64,000 nucleotides of DNA from the NCBI GenBank assembly GCA_902826055.1, contig CADEDJ010000004.1:1-64000 (forward strand), written 5' to 3'. The translations under genes and the position numbers were made by a program. The notes under the pieces were generated by a model. The model did not search any database and had not been told where the DNA came from. It saw nothing but the letters and a program-made list of their open reading frames with translations. Every line of letters begins with the position of its first letter. Position 1 is the stretch's first letter. Shown one piece after another: positions 26,865 through 37,699 of this stretch. This stretch comes from an uncultured Nitrosomonas sp. GTDB taxonomy: Bacteria; Pseudomonadota; Gammaproteobacteria; Burkholderiales; Nitrosomonadaceae.

Positions 26865-28262
26865 GTGCAATTGACATTTTTAGGCGCTGCTGGAGAAGTT
26901 ACCGGATCCAGTTATTTAATCGAAAATGACGGAATCCGCTTGCTGGTCGATTGCGGTATGTTCCAAGGTGGACGTGAAGCGGATAGAAAAAACCGCACCG
27001 CTTTTACATTCGATCCTAAAACCATTGATTTTGTATTGTTGACGCATGCACACATCGATCATTCCGGCTTATTACCCCGATTGGGCGCATGGGGTTTTCG
27101 CGGCCCGGTTTATTGCACCACCGCAACCGCTGATCTTCTGCAAGTCATGCTCAAAGATAGTGCCTATATCCAAGAAAAAGAAACGGAGTGGCGTAACAAA
27201 TCACGCCGCCACGGCTGGTCTTCTCAAGAGGCAGCACCACTGTATACCGTTACACAAGCCGAAGCGATTCTCAAACAGTTGGTGCCCATCAACTACGATA
27301 CAGAAATTACTCCCCATCCATCGGTGCGTTGCTGCTTCCGCGATGCCGGGCATATTCTGGGTTCAGCCATCATAGAGTTATGGATAAACAAAGATTCGAA
27401 TTGCAAAAAGCTTGTATTCTCCGGTGATCTAGGGCAGCCTGGCCACCCCGTGGTGCGCGATCCAACGCCTATCGCGCAGGCTGATATTTTGTTGATCGAA
27501 TCGACCTACGGCAACCGCCTGCACCGCAATATGTCGGATACGATTGATGAATTGGCGGATGCGATCAATGACACATTGATTCATAAAGGTGGCAACGTAA
27601 TCATTCCGGCTTTTACGGTTGGGCGCACTCAAGATTTGTTGTTTTTGTTAATCGATTTGTATCGCCGAGGCAGACTAGCAGACATGGATATTTATGTTGA
27701 TTCGCCGATGGCCCGGGCAGCAACGGAAATTACGCTAAAACATATCGCATTGCTCGATCAAGAAACTTCGGAAGCGCTACGGTGGATGAATAACAATGCG
27801 CAAAAGCCACGCGTTCATTTTGTGCAGGACATTGAAGAATCCATGCAGCTTAATCATATCAAACACCGCATCATCATTATTTCCGCCAGCGGTATGTGTG
27901 ATGCCGGTCGCATCAAGCATCATCTGAAATATAATCTTGACAGACCGCAATGCAGCATAGTGATAACCGGATTTCAAGCGGAAGGAACGTTAGGAAGACG
28001 GCTCGTGGATGGTGCTAAGCAAGTCCGAATATATGGTCAGGATGTGCGTGTAAGGGCGTCAATTTATACCATCGGCGGACTCTCAGCACACGCCGATCAA
28101 GCGGATCTTATCAATTGGCTGAGTCATTTCAAGAAAATGCCCAGGAAAATTTATGTAGTGCACGGCGAACCCGCTAATGCTTCGGCTTTAGTTAACGCGA
28201 TTGAGCAAAAACTGAATTGGCAGGCCAGCGTCCCGCAACATTTGGCAACCGTCACTTTTTAG
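26865..28262 (+). CDS. MBL-fold beta-CASP metallo-hydrolase (RNA-processing type)
   Basis: A 465-residue protein of the beta-CASP group (COG1236, CPSF/Ysh1-like), probably an RNA nuclease. The Zn ligands are in LTHAHIDHSGLLPRL, the later His in DAGHILGSA and the aspartate in FSGDLGQPGHPV. The beta-CASP motifs A-C are visible as ESTYGNR, IIISASGMCDAGRI and the terminal IGGLSAHADQ and YVVHGE segments. It begins with GTG at 26865 behind an AGGAAG site, 24 bp after bioA. The stop codon abuts a palindromic element. Confidence 0.88.
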   Translation: MQLTFLGAAGEVTGSSYLIENDGIRLLVDCGMFQGGREADRKNRTAFTFDPKTIDFVLLTHAHIDHSGLLPRLGAWGFRGPVYCTTATADLLQVMLKDSAYIQEKETEWRNKSRRHGWSSQEAAPLYTVTQAEAILKQLVPINYDTEITPHPSVRCCFRDAGHILGSAIIELWINKDSNCKKLVFSGDLGQPGHPVVRDPTPIAQADILLIESTYGNRLHRNMSDTIDELADAINDTLIHKGGNVIIPAFTVGRTQDLLFLLIDLYRRGRLADMDIYVDSPMARAATEITLKHIALLDQETSEALRWMNNNAQKPRVHFVQDIEESMQLNHIKHRIIIISASGMCDAGRIKHHLKYNLDRPQCSIVITGFQAEGTLGRRLVDGAKQVRIYGQDVRVRASIYTIGGLSAHADQADLINWLSHFKKMPRKIYVVHGEPANASALVNAIEQKLNWQASVPQHLATVTF

Positions 28263-28405
28263 GGAAACGCTGATTAATTCAACGAATGAGATGAAGCACG
28301 AGGCACACGGAACGCAGCAATCGAGATATATCAACAAGATAGGCGAGGATGCGCGTACCGCGCAACGAAGTGATTCGCTCGTGCAGTCAATTAATCAGCG
28401 TTTCC
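28263..28405. mobile_element. MITE-like palindromic element
   Basis: About 143 bp bounded by perfect 17-bp inverted repeats (GGAAACGCTGATTAATT at 28263-28279 and its complement at 28389-28405). Inside are shorter self-complementary parts (gcacgag near 28295 and ctcgtgc near 28380). It encodes nothing. The layout fits a non-autonomous transposable element or a dispersed palindromic repeat; it begins directly at the stop codon of the beta-CASP gene and may act as its terminator. I see no target duplication clear enough to claim. Confidence 0.55.
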
Positions 28406-28433
28406 TTAGCAGATTCAAGCCAAGCCATAATGC

Positions 28434-29642
28434 TCATATGCCTTGCACGTGATTGATATCAAGCTGCCATTTGAGCGGATCTTCAACATTTACAATACTA
28501 TCCGTTTCTTTCGATAAATCCAGAATCTCGATCGGAATATGGGCGTTGGCACGCGTCGAGAAAAAAATTTTAACGATCGGAGTAGTCAAATTTTTCTTCG
28601 ATTGCTCAATCACTACGCCAAGGCGGCCCGATTTGAGCTTTAGCAGTGTCCCGTTGGGATAGATGCCAATTGTTTTGACAAAGGCGTGAAAGATGGTTTC
28701 GTCGAAATGTCCGTCTTTCCATGATGCCATTTTGTGTATCGACTCGGCAGGCCCCCAAGCTTTTTTATAACACCGGTCCGAGCTAATCGCATCATATACA
28801 TCACAGACTGCCCCCATCCGCGCAAACAGCGACAAGGCATCGCCCGATAATTTATCCGGATACCCTTTGCCATCCACCCGTTCGTGATGATGCAAACAAA
28901 CATCCAAAGCGGATTCACTGACGTGGTAACATGATTTAAGTATTTCAAAACCACGCTGCGGATGTTGCCTGACAACATTAAATTCTTCATCCGTAAGTTT
29001 GCCGGCTTTGTTCAGCACGTCATTCGGAATGGCCATTTTGCCGACATCGTGCAGCAATCCGGCTACACCCGCTTGTTTTATCTGCTCATCATCTAATTTA
29101 AGTTGCTTTGCAAGCGCCACCATCAGCATGCACACTGCAACCGAATGCAAATAGGTATACTCATCGGCATTCTTCAATCGCACCAGGCTAAGCAATGCAT
29201 TCGGATTGCGCTGTAATGACTGATTGACTTCATCCACCAGTACTCCCGCTTCCTCAATTTCAAATGCGTTGCCCATACGCGCTTCGTGAAACATACCGCT
29301 GACCAATGTCTTGGCTTTACTGTGAATTTTCTTGGCAGATTCCAATTCTTCTTCAATGGATACTGATGGTACAGGATTCTTTTTGATTTTTTGCGGTTCA
29401 GCATCTACAGCAGGCTTCACATTACTTTGCGGCTCCGTGACGGTTTGATCGGCAGCGACATCGAGGCCTTTACGGGTGTCGATCCAGATTTCATCCAGAC
29501 CGCAATCAATTAGCTTCTCAAGGTCTTTTGGATTATCCAGCGTGAAGGATTTTCTCCAAAACGGATGTTCCAGCCAGTTTCCGCGGATTTCATGGATATA
29601 CATGCCCAGTCGTACATCTTCAACTTTTATTTTCTTGATCAT
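28434..29642 (-). CDS. HD-GYP cyclic-di-GMP phosphodiesterase
   Basis: A 402-residue cytoplasmic protein. Residues 1-140 match the DUF3391-type domain that precedes many HD-GYP domains (IKKIKVEDVRLGMYIHEIRGNWLEHPFW). The HD-GYP domain (about 150-330) has LLHDVGKMAIP, HPQRGFEIL and HHHERVDGKGYPDKLSG, so the HD and GYP residues are intact and the enzyme should cleave c-di-GMP. No membrane or receiver domain is present. It stands alone between the palindromic element and valS. Confidence 0.9.
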   Translation of the reverse strand: MIKKIKVEDVRLGMYIHEIRGNWLEHPFWRKSFTLDNPKDLEKLIDCGLDEIWIDTRKGLDVAADQTVTEPQSNVKPAVDAEPQKIKKNPVPSVSIEEELESAKKIHSKAKTLVSGMFHEARMGNAFEIEEAGVLVDEVNQSLQRNPNALLSLVRLKNADEYTYLHSVAVCMLMVALAKQLKLDDEQIKQAGVAGLLHDVGKMAIPNDVLNKAGKLTDEEFNVVRQHPQRGFEILKSCYHVSESALDVCLHHHERVDGKGYPDKLSGDALSLFARMGAVCDVYDAISSDRCYKKAWGPAESIHKMASWKDGHFDETIFHAFVKTIGIYPNGTLLKLKSGRLGVVIEQSKKNLTTPIVKIFFSTRANAHIPIEILDLSKETDSIVNVEDPLKWQLDINHVQGI

Positions 29643-29730
29643 AGGCTTAAATACAAAAAAATTCTTTAAGTTAGGAAGCGCAGATTATTCCAGTAAATCC
29701 TGATGCACCTGATCATCGATGCTTACTTTA

Positions 29731-32493
29731 TCAAACCAGCTTACTCAGTTGTTCGCGCAATTTGTCCAGTTTGGCATTAAATGCGGCTAACCGCTCTTTT
29801 TCTTGAACAACCACTGCTGCGGGTGCGCGTTCAATAAAGCTGGAATTTGCCAGCTTTGATTGTGCTTTAATTAACTCCTGCTCGGTACGTGTTATTTCTT
29901 TATTTAACCGCTCACGTTCGGCTTCGACATCAATTTCAATTTTCAGCATTAAACGAAATTCACCCACAATGGATACCGGCGCATCCGCATCGGGCAATCC
30001 GTCATGCTTGAGTTCAATTTCTGACAATTTCGCCAGCGCCGACAAGTAGGGAGAAAACTCAGTCAGCACTTGCTGATCACCTGCTGCCAGTAACGGTACT
30101 TTTAACGCCGGTGATAAACTCATCTCACTGCGCAAGGTACGGCATGCATTAATTAAATCCTTCAACACAGCGATGAATTGCATTGCTTCTTCATTGATCT
30201 GCGCTGCATTTATCTTTGGATAGGATTGGCGCATGATGCTTGCTCCCGATTTCCCAGCCAGCGGTGCAACCTTCTGCCACAATTCTTCGGTAATGAATGG
30301 AATAATTGGGTGCGCAAGCCGCAGCATCGTCTCCAGTACGCGCACCAGAGTCCGGCGCGTCGCTCTTTGCACAGCGTCATGGTCACTATGCAATTGCACT
30401 TTGGCGAATTCAACATACCAATCACAATACTCGTCCCATACTAATTCGTAGATTTCACGTGCGGCCAGATCAAAACGGTAATTGCCAAACGCATGCGCGA
30501 TCGCATGCTCTGCTTGCTGCAATCGGCTGATAATCCACCGGTCAGCGGCAGAATGTGTCAGAGCCTGTGTTTCATCCAATCCACAATCCTTGCCCTGGCA
30601 ATTCATGAGGACATAGCGTGTAGCATTCCACAACTTGTTGCAGAAATTACGGTAGCCTTCGCACCGTTGCATATCGAATTTGATGTCACGGCCATGCGAT
30701 GCCAGGCTGGCAAAAGTAAAGCGCAGTGCATCGGTGCCAAAAGCCGGAATACCTTCAGGAAAATGTTTACGGGTATTTTTCTCAATGGATTCAGCTTGTT
30801 TGGGATTCATTAACCCTGTCGTCCGCTTGGCTATCAATTGCGGTAGAGTAATTCCGTCTATCAAATCCAGCGGATCGAGCACATTGCCTTTGGACTTGCT
30901 CATTTTTTGGCCTTCGGCATCACGAATCAGGCCGGTGATGTAGACTTCCTTGAAAGGTACTTTACCGGTAAAGTGCAGCGACATCATCACCATACGCGCC
31001 ACCCAAAAGAAAATGATATCGAAACCGGTAATCAATACCGAAGTGGGCAAAAAGGTTTTCAATTCCGGCGTTTCATCCGGCCAGCCTAATGTTGAAAATG
31101 GCCATAACGCCGAGGAAAACCAAGTATCCAGAACATCTTCATCTTGTTTCAGATCCTTTTTGCCGGCAAGTTGTTGCGCTTCTTCCAAGTCATGCGCAAC
31201 GGTGATATTGCCGTCTTCATCGTACCAAGCAGGAATGCGGTGCCCCCACCACAACTGACGTGAAATGCACCAATCCTGAATATTTTCCAGCCATTGGTTA
31301 TAGACATGCGTCCAATTATCGGGTGTGAATGTTATCTCTCCATTCGCGACCACTTCCAGACCACGTTTTGCCATATCTGCCATCGCGACATACCATTGAT
31401 CAGTCAGCATCGGTTCAATGATGGTATTGGTGCGGTCACCACGCGGTGCCATCAGCTTATGCGCCTTGGTTTCCACCAGAAAACCTTGTTTCTCTAAATC
31501 GGCAACGATTTTTTTCCGGGCATCGAAGCGATCCAGTCCTTGATAATCAGGAGGCGCCAAGTCATTGATTTTTCCATCCAAGGTAAAAATATTGATGGGC
31601 ACCAAATGATGCCGCTGCCCTACCTGATAATCGTTAAAATCATGCGCCGGTGTAATTTTCACACAACCCGTGCCGAATTCCCGGTCGACATACGTATCGG
31701 CAATAATCGGAATGGTGCGTTCACACAACGGCAACCGCACATGGCACCCGATCAGATGTTGATAACGGGAATCGTCGGGATGAACGGCCACCGCCACGTC
31801 TCCAAGCATGGTTTCAGGCCGGGTGGTTGCCACGATCAATGCTTCGGCTTGTGGTAATGCACTACCATCCGCTTGTTCAAGCGGATAGCGAATGTGCCAC
31901 AACGAGCCATTTTCTTCTGTGGATACCACTTCCAGATCGGAAACCGCGGTTTGTAATACCGGATCCCAGTTAACCAGACGCTTGCCGCGGTAAATCAGTC
32001 CTTCTCGATAAAGCCGGACAAAAACCTCTGTCACTGCGCGTGACAAAGCGGCATCCATGGTAAAACGCTCACGTGTCCAGTCACAAGAACTACCCAACCG
32101 CCGCATTTGCCGTGTAATCGTAGAGCCTGATTCTTCTTTCCACTGCCATACGCGCTGTAGAAATGCCTCCCGGCCCAATTCACGGCGATCGAGATTCTGT
32201 TGATCCAACTGGCGTTCCACGACAATCTGCGTGGCGATTCCGGCATGGTCGGTACCCGGCTGCCACAGTGTGTTATCGCCCAACATGCGGTGATAACGGG
32301 TTAATGCATCCATCAGAGTGTGCTGAAAAGCATGTCCCATATGCAAAGTTCCCGTCACATTGGGCGGTGGCAGCATGATGCAATAAGCCGACTGATCTTT
32401 TGCAGCGGCTGGTTTGAAATAACCGTTTGATTCCCAGATGGCATACCAATGATCCTCAATACGCTTGGGATCAAAACTTTTCTCGAGTTCCAT
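29731..32493 (-). CDS. valS: Valyl-tRNA synthetase
   Basis: Class Ia aminoacyl-tRNA synthetase of 920 residues. The HIGH-type motif is [18 protein letters not shown] and the KMSKS motif is [15 protein letters not shown]. The editing domain ([17 protein letters not shown]) and the C-terminal coiled coil ([20 protein letters not shown]) are present. It is last in the pepA-holC-unknown-valS run, a conserved proteobacterial order. Full length and intact. Confidence 0.97.
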   Translation of the reverse strand: MELEKSFDPKRIEDHWYAIWESNGYFKPAAAKDQSAYCIMLPPPNVTGTLHMGHAFQHTLMDALTRYHRMLGDNTLWQPGTDHAGIATQIVVERQLDQQNLDRRELGREAFLQRVWQWKEESGSTITRQMRRLGSSCDWTRERFTMDAALSRAVTEVFVRLYREGLIYRGKRLVNWDPVLQTAVSDLEVVSTEENGSLWHIRYPLEQADGSALPQAEALIVATTRPETMLGDVAVAVHPDDSRYQHLIGCHVRLPLCERTIPIIADTYVDREFGTGCVKITPAHDFNDYQVGQRHHLVPINIFTLDGKINDLAPPDYQGLDRFDARKKIVADLEKQGFLVETKAHKLMAPRGDRTNTIIEPMLTDQWYVAMADMAKRGLEVVANGEITFTPDNWTHVYNQWLENIQDWCISRQLWWGHRIPAWYDEDGNITVAHDLEEAQQLAGKKDLKQDEDVLDTWFSSALWPFSTLGWPDETPELKTFLPTSVLITGFDIIFFWVARMVMMSLHFTGKVPFKEVYITGLIRDAEGQKMSKSKGNVLDPLDLIDGITLPQLIAKRTTGLMNPKQAESIEKNTRKHFPEGIPAFGTDALRFTFASLASHGRDIKFDMQRCEGYRNFCNKLWNATRYVLMNCQGKDCGLDETQALTHSAADRWIISRLQQAEHAIAHAFGNYRFDLAAREIYELVWDEYCDWYVEFAKVQLHSDHDAVQRATRRTLVRVLETMLRLAHPIIPFITEELWQKVAPLAGKSGASIMRQSYPKINAAQINEEAMQFIAVLKDLINACRTLRSEMSLSPALKVPLLAAGDQQVLTEFSPYLSALAKLSEIELKHDGLPDADAPVSIVGEFRLMLKIEIDVEAERERLNKEITRTEQELIKAQSKLANSSFIERAPAAVVVQEKERLAAFNAKLDKLREQLSKLV

Positions 32494-32631
32494 GAAATTT
32501 ATGATTGAATTGAATGATAAAAATAGTGAAAAGCATTATAACGGATGGCTACTTATCGCGTTCGACAAGAAACAAACCATTTAGCAATTTTTACAACGGT
32601 TCCCTTTCCAGCGGGATAGAAGTACAACCTG

Positions 32632-33000
32632 CTAAATGCAATTCTTAATTTGACTATCCAGGCGGGCTTCCAGCGCAATTGCCAATGCTTTTCTATCGGC
32701 CACGCTCATTTCGATCTGCGCATCCAGAAGTGCCGCATCCAGAATTTGTTGTATTGGCCTCAACCGCTTTGGTTGGGGTTGTATTACCGATGGATGAAGT
32801 ATTACAACATCAGTAAGTAAAGGTATTTTATCCGCCCCTCCCTCTACCGCCAAACCACAGGTTTGTTCTGCGGCTATTGAGGTTGAGGCAGCCTTTTGGG
32901 TTATCATGCCTTGGTTCTGGTATTTATTCAATAAGCTATTGAATTTACCAATGATCTGCGCATCGTCAAAATCTGTCGTGGAATGATTATCTTCGTCCAT
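32632..33000 (-). CDS. Small protein of unknown function between holC and valS
   Basis: A 122-residue acidic, soluble protein. The N-terminal part is polar (DEDNHSTTDFDDAQIIGKFNSLLNKY), the middle is proline-rich, and the C-terminal third is a predicted amphipathic helix (ILDAALLDAQIEMSVADRKALAIALEARLDSQI). I recognise no family. It lies 35 bp downstream of holC and 138 bp upstream of valS on the same strand, so it is probably co-transcribed. The position hints at a link to DNA polymerase III or to translation, which is only inference. Confidence 0.7.
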   Translation of the reverse strand: MDEDNHSTTDFDDAQIIGKFNSLLNKYQNQGMITQKAASTSIAAEQTCGLAVEGGADKIPLLTDVVILHPSVIQPQPKRLRPIQQILDAALLDAQIEMSVADRKALAIALEARLDSQIKNCI

Positions 33001-33035
33001 AGTAGTGAGAAAATACTTACCGTTGTATTTATTGC

Positions 33036-33461
33036 TTACTCATCGAGATCATAATGCTGTATTTCATAACCGCTATTCTTATACAAGCGATAGCGTTCTC
33101 GTGCGGCCAGTTTGTCCTCCGGAATAACGCTTGCAACTTCGATAAGCCGCTCGAATTGATTAACCGAAGGTGGAAGCTGATGGTGTAAATTTAGCAATAC
33201 GTCAAAACAATCATCTGGCTGTATTCGATCACTCAAAATAACCGGCGTCATATTCATCATTTGCCCATCATCAGTTCTACAGCAGTGTGGGATAAAGCTC
33301 GTGGCAGAAAATGTCCACAACAATTCATCCAACTGATCAATTAAGACCTTATCAGGAACATAAATCATTACCTTCATTTCCTGCTGCACGGCTTTGACAC
33401 AAAGCCGGCACACTGTTTTCAGCTTATCCGTACACCCCGAATAAAAATAAATTTGAGTCAT
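33036..33461 (-). CDS. holC: DNA polymerase III chi subunit
   Basis: A 141-residue protein matching the HolC family: it starts TQIYFYSGCTDKL, carries VMIYVPDKVLIDQLDELLWTFSATSFIPH in the middle and ends with ASVIPEDKLAARERYRLYKNSGYEIQHYDLDE. Chi connects the clamp loader to single-stranded DNA-binding protein. Its place between pepA and valS is the standard context and strengthens the call. Confidence 0.9.
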   Translation of the reverse strand: MTQIYFYSGCTDKLKTVCRLCVKAVQQEMKVMIYVPDKVLIDQLDELLWTFSATSFIPHCCRTDDGQMMNMTPVILSDRIQPDDCFDVLLNLHHQLPPSVNQFERLIEVASVIPEDKLAARERYRLYKNSGYEIQHYDLDE

Positions 33462-33586
33462 TGAATAATCAACATCTTTTTCACCACTTTCCCCGTCATA
33501 CTAGTTGTTGCTATTGCAGGTTAATTTAAAAGCATGAAACAAATCTGTGGCAACACTGTTAATAAACAGCAAATAGTATAATTACC

Positions 33587-35083
33587 TTAGGAGGCAGCTT
33601 TAGTTTGCGCTATCAAAAATTGCGTTAAAAGCGGTACTGGACGCCCGGTTGAGCCTTTCTCTTTCCCTGATCTCCAAGCTGTTCCTGCGATATCCAAATG
33701 CGCCCAACGATATTTCTTTGCAAAACGTGATAAGAAACAGGCTGCAGTGATCGTTCCTGCAGCACGTCCGCCAATATTTGCCACATCCGCAAAATTACTT
33801 TTCAATAAATCCTGATACTCATCCCACAAGGGCAATTGCCAAGCACGATCACCGATTTGCTCCCCAGCGGACAATAACTCTTCAGCCAATTTGTTGTCAT
33901 TACTCATCAAGCCGGTAGTAAAATTCCCCAGTGCTATAACACAAGCACCGGTCAAGGTAGCAATATCAATTACAGCCCTCGGATTATAGCGTTCAGCATA
34001 GGTTAATGCGTCGCACAGAATAAGCCGCCCTTCGGCATCGGTATTAAGAATCTCAATCGTTTGACCGGACATGCTGGTTACCACATCACCCGGCTTTGTC
34101 GCCTTCCCGCTCGGCATGTTCTCTGTTGCTGGAATTATTCCTATCACATTGATGGGCAATTTCATTTCAGCAATGGCATGCAATGTTCCTAGCACACTGG
34201 CTGCGCCACTCATGTCAAATTTCATTTCGTCCATTTCGGCTGCAGGTTTGATTGAAATACCGCCAGTATCAAAGGTTACGCCTTTACCCACCAACACGAT
34301 GGGATCTTCTTTTTTACCAGATCCATGATATTCCAGCACGATCAATTTCGCGGGTTGTTCGCTGCCTTGCGCCACAGCCAACAAAGAGCCCATACCCAAT
34401 TTCTCCATATCTTTTTCTTCTAATACAGATGCTTTCATTTTATGGGTTTTCGCAAGATCTTTAGCCTGCTTAGCAAGATAAGTCGGCGTACAAATATTAG
34501 CCGCAAGATTGCCCAAATCTTTTGCTAAGTTCATACCCTGAGCAATGGCCAGCCCTCGCTGCATCGCTGTCTCACAAACAGCCATTTCATTTCGATCATC
34601 GATACATAATACAATTTTACGCAAATGGCTCTGACTATTCTCTGGTTTACTTTTCAATTGGTCAAAGCGGTAGTTGCTATTGACCCCGGCAATGACGGTT
34701 TGCATAACTTTCCATTCACTGGTTCGTTCCTTGACAGGAAAATCGCATAAAAACAATGTTACGTCGGTAGCTGCTGTTTTTTGTAGGGTGCTTAGAATAG
34801 TATTGATGGCAGTTAAAAATGATTTTTCTTTGAATTCCTGCTCTTTACCCAATCCAACTAATAAAACTCTTTTAAATTGTGTATCCGGTATCTTATGCAA
34901 TAACAATGAAGTGTTGGCTTTTCCATCCATATCGCCAAGCGCAACAATATTTTTAATATATCCATTGGTGATTTTGTCGAGAATTCTAGCTGAATTCGAC
35001 AGTTTTCTTGATTCAAAAACTCCTACGACTACACAAGCACCACGTTGTTTTTCCGGGGTTCCTATTTTTATTTCAAAATCCAC
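33587..35083 (-). CDS. pepA: Leucyl aminopeptidase
   Basis: A 498-residue M17 metallo-aminopeptidase with the hallmark NTDAEGRLILCDALTYAE and the metal/catalytic segment VLVGKGVTFDTGGISIKPAAEMDEMKFDMSGAA around Lys and Asp ligands. It removes N-terminal residues in the cytoplasm; some homologues bind DNA, which cannot be judged here. I set the start at the GTG at 35083 because AGAGGAG lies 6 nt upstream; the frame runs to 35101 but would place that site inside the gene. Confidence 0.94.
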   Translation of the reverse strand: MDFEIKIGTPEKQRGACVVVGVFESRKLSNSARILDKITNGYIKNIVALGDMDGKANTSLLLHKIPDTQFKRVLLVGLGKEQEFKEKSFLTAINTILSTLQKTAATDVTLFLCDFPVKERTSEWKVMQTVIAGVNSNYRFDQLKSKPENSQSHLRKIVLCIDDRNEMAVCETAMQRGLAIAQGMNLAKDLGNLAANICTPTYLAKQAKDLAKTHKMKASVLEEKDMEKLGMGSLLAVAQGSEQPAKLIVLEYHGSGKKEDPIVLVGKGVTFDTGGISIKPAAEMDEMKFDMSGAASVLGTLHAIAEMKLPINVIGIIPATENMPSGKATKPGDVVTSMSGQTIEILNTDAEGRLILCDALTYAERYNPRAVIDIATLTGACVIALGNFTTGLMSNDNKLAEELLSAGEQIGDRAWQLPLWDEYQDLLKSNFADVANIGGRAAGTITAACFLSRFAKKYRWAHLDIAGTAWRSGKEKGSTGRPVPLLTQFLIAQTKAAS

Positions 35084-35334
35084 ATCAAACTCCTCTCTCA
35101 CGATTTTTAAGCAATTTTTTGTTCATCAACGGCGTTATTTTTAGATTCACTATGCCCTCATTAATCACAGTAATTTTCATCTAAAATTAACAGCATAACA
35201 TTAGTCTATCTAAAAGAACGAGAAATGAATTCTTTTAAAAATAAATCAGAATACGACCTTTGTAATATAATAAAAAACAATCATTCGATTATTCAATATC
35301 ATAAAGATAATATTTAACCAACAAGGATTATGAA

Positions 35335-36798
35335 GTGCTTGATGATAAATTGAAATCACGTCTTAATTTTTGCACAACACTTCCAAGCCTCCCCGCAGTT
35401 GCGGTCAAAATCATTGAATTGGCCAATGACCCCGACGCCGATATCGGAGCCGCCTGTCAGTATATTTCATTAGATCCTGTTTTATCTGCAAAATTACTTA
35501 AAACCGCAAACGCACCTTTATACAAATCCCGGCGCGTCGCAACAAATATCCGCCAGGCTGTGAGCATTCTTGGCACACATTCGGTTATCGTAATTGCATT
35601 ATCATTTACCTTAGCCCATTCACTCATGAAAAATCCGGGGTCGAATAATCGATCCGTATTTAGCAATGATATATTTTGGCGCCGATCGATCACCTCCGCC
35701 TTGGCCTGCCGGGCACTAGGGGAAAAATTAAGCCTTAGCTTCCTGGATGATTTGTTTCTTGCCGGATTGCTACAAGAAATCGGGATATTGGCTTTTTCAG
35801 CTATAGTGCCGGAAGAATACAACAGAATATATTCATCAATATCCGATCACGATTTGTTGCTCAAAACCGAACGCGAGATATTTGGCTCTGGCCATGATGA
35901 ATTAGGCTATGCCTTATTACAAAAATGGCACATTCCCGATTATATTGCACTTTCTTGCATTGCCAGTCATAGCCAACCCGGCCCCAAGGATTTAGGACCT
36001 ACATTACAATCTTGCGTAGCCGTATCTCGCTACTTAGCAGATTATCTTCTTTTCCCACAGGATGGTGAAAAAATAGCGAGTTTAACTACGGCGGCAAGAG
36101 ATTGGCTTGGAATTGACGACGACAGCACATTAGTGGATGTCATCAAGCTCATGGAAACAGGATTAAAACCGGTTGAGGAGCTATTTGATATCAAAATTCA
36201 CGATTCTTCCGAAGCTGCGGAAATTATGGCTACTGCTAAGGAATTGTTGATGATGCATAATTTGGCCAGAGCGAAAGAGTTAGAAGAAAAATCACAACGT
36301 GATGGATTAACGGGTGCTCACAACCGGATATATTTTGACGAAACCCTACGACGCGAATTTCATTTATCCGCGCAATATAATTTGCCCCTAACCATCGCGA
36401 TTATTGATCTTGATCATTTTAAGCAAGTTAACGATACTCATGGCCACCTTGCAGGCGATTCTTTACTGGTGACCGTGGTGAGTACAATTTACGAGCAGAT
36501 CCGGCAAGATGACACGTTAAGCCGTTATGGTGGCGAAGAATTTGCATTAATTCTGCCGGGAACCTCATTGACTGCCTCAAGAAATCTTATTTCCCGTCTG
36601 AAAGACGCCATCGCGGCAATTGAATTTAAATTGGATGATCATTACACCATTCATGTTACTGCCTCTATTGGTGTCGCTTCGAATAATGAAGGCACACCTT
36701 ACTTTCAGGCACCATTGGATATGGTAAAAGCAGCTGATTCCGCCTTATATGCGGCTAAACATGCCGGCCGCAATCGGATTATCGAATGGAATCCTTAA
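35335..36798 (+). CDS. HDOD-GGDEF signalling protein
   Basis: A 487-residue cytoplasmic protein. The N-terminal HDOD domain (about 10-230) has LPSLPAVAVKIIELANDPDADI and the degenerate HD region FLAGLLQEIGILAF. The C-terminal GGDEF domain (about 320-487) carries DGLTGAHNRIYFDETL and the active RYGGEEFALILPG, so it should be a diguanylate cyclase. The HDOD part probably senses a cue or partner. Start is a GTG with AAGGA 7 nt upstream; an ATG just before it is out of frame. Two further c-di-GMP genes are nearby. Confidence 0.88.
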   Translation: MLDDKLKSRLNFCTTLPSLPAVAVKIIELANDPDADIGAACQYISLDPVLSAKLLKTANAPLYKSRRVATNIRQAVSILGTHSVIVIALSFTLAHSLMKNPGSNNRSVFSNDIFWRRSITSALACRALGEKLSLSFLDDLFLAGLLQEIGILAFSAIVPEEYNRIYSSISDHDLLLKTEREIFGSGHDELGYALLQKWHIPDYIALSCIASHSQPGPKDLGPTLQSCVAVSRYLADYLLFPQDGEKIASLTTAARDWLGIDDDSTLVDVIKLMETGLKPVEELFDIKIHDSSEAAEIMATAKELLMMHNLARAKELEEKSQRDGLTGAHNRIYFDETLRREFHLSAQYNLPLTIAIIDLDHFKQVNDTHGHLAGDSLLVTVVSTIYEQIRQDDTLSRYGGEEFALILPGTSLTASRNLISRLKDAIAAIEFKLDDHYTIHVTASIGVASNNEGTPYFQAPLDMVKAADSALYAAKHAGRNRIIEWNP

Positions 36799-36855
36799 AA
36801 AGCTATCTCCTTCACTTGACACTTTGACACTACATACAAGCAACACAACTTACCA

Positions 36856-37686
36856 ATGAATCTAATCATTCAAGGGCTAGAAATCGCTAACAGTGATTTG
36901 CGAGCTTTGGCAAAACTCTCTCACGCGGATGGTATTGAACGAATAACCGGCCAAGCTTTTCGCTTAACAAATGCCACCCATGCAGCAGACATTGCTGCGT
37001 ATTGCGAGGAAGCGACTCTGGATTTTGCTTATGTAAATCCCGATAGCAAGCTTTCTGATTTTAAGCTTATTGCAATGGACATGGACTCAACGCTATTAGC
37101 GATTGAATCGATCGACGAAATCGCTGACATGCATCAGATAAAACCTCAAGTCGCTGCAATTACTCTGCAAACCATGCGTGGCGAAATCAGTTTTGAAGAA
37201 AGTCTGACACGACGTACTGCACTATTGCAAGGCCTGTCTCAAGAAGCACTGCAAAGCGTTTATGAAGAACGAGTTAGGCTCAATCCAGGCGCAGAAATAA
37301 TGTTACACCAAGCAAAAAAAGCTGGCTTAAAAACTATGGTCATCTCAGGTGGATTCACATTCTTTACAGAGCGAATAAAAGTCAAGCTGGGATTCGATTA
37401 TGCTGCTGCCAATATACTGGAGATTGAAAATGATAAACTTACTGGAAAGGTAGTTGGAGAAATTATAGGCAGGCAAGGAAAAGCGCGCATTTTAAAACAA
37501 GTGCGCGAGGAATTGGGCATCCAACAGGAACAGGTCATCGCGATTGGCGATGGTGCTAATGACCTGGATATGTTGATTGAAGCGGGGATTAGCATCGCTT
37601 ATCATGCCAAACCTATTGTAAAAGATCACTCAACCTATTCGATCAACTATGTAGGCCTGGATGGTGTCATCAACCTATTTAATTGA
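36856..37686 (+). CDS. serB: Phosphoserine phosphatase
   Basis: A 276-residue HAD-superfamily phosphatase for the last step of serine synthesis. Motif I is LIAMDMDSTLLAIESIDEIAD, motif II is TMVISGGFTFF and motif IV is VIAIGDGANDLDMLIEAGISIAYHAKP. The N-terminal ~75 residues form the small extra domain found in proteobacterial SerB. It is convergent with the malic enzyme gene, with only 13 bp between the stops. Confidence 0.94.
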   Translation: MNLIIQGLEIANSDLRALAKLSHADGIERITGQAFRLTNATHAADIAAYCEEATLDFAYVNPDSKLSDFKLIAMDMDSTLLAIESIDEIADMHQIKPQVAAITLQTMRGEISFEESLTRRTALLQGLSQEALQSVYEERVRLNPGAEIMLHQAKKAGLKTMVISGGFTFFTERIKVKLGFDYAAANILEIENDKLTGKVVGEIIGRQGKARILKQVREELGIQQEQVIAIGDGANDLDMLIEAGISIAYHAKPIVKDHSTYSINYVGLDGVINLFN

Positions 37687-37699
37687 TCCAATTAGTAAA

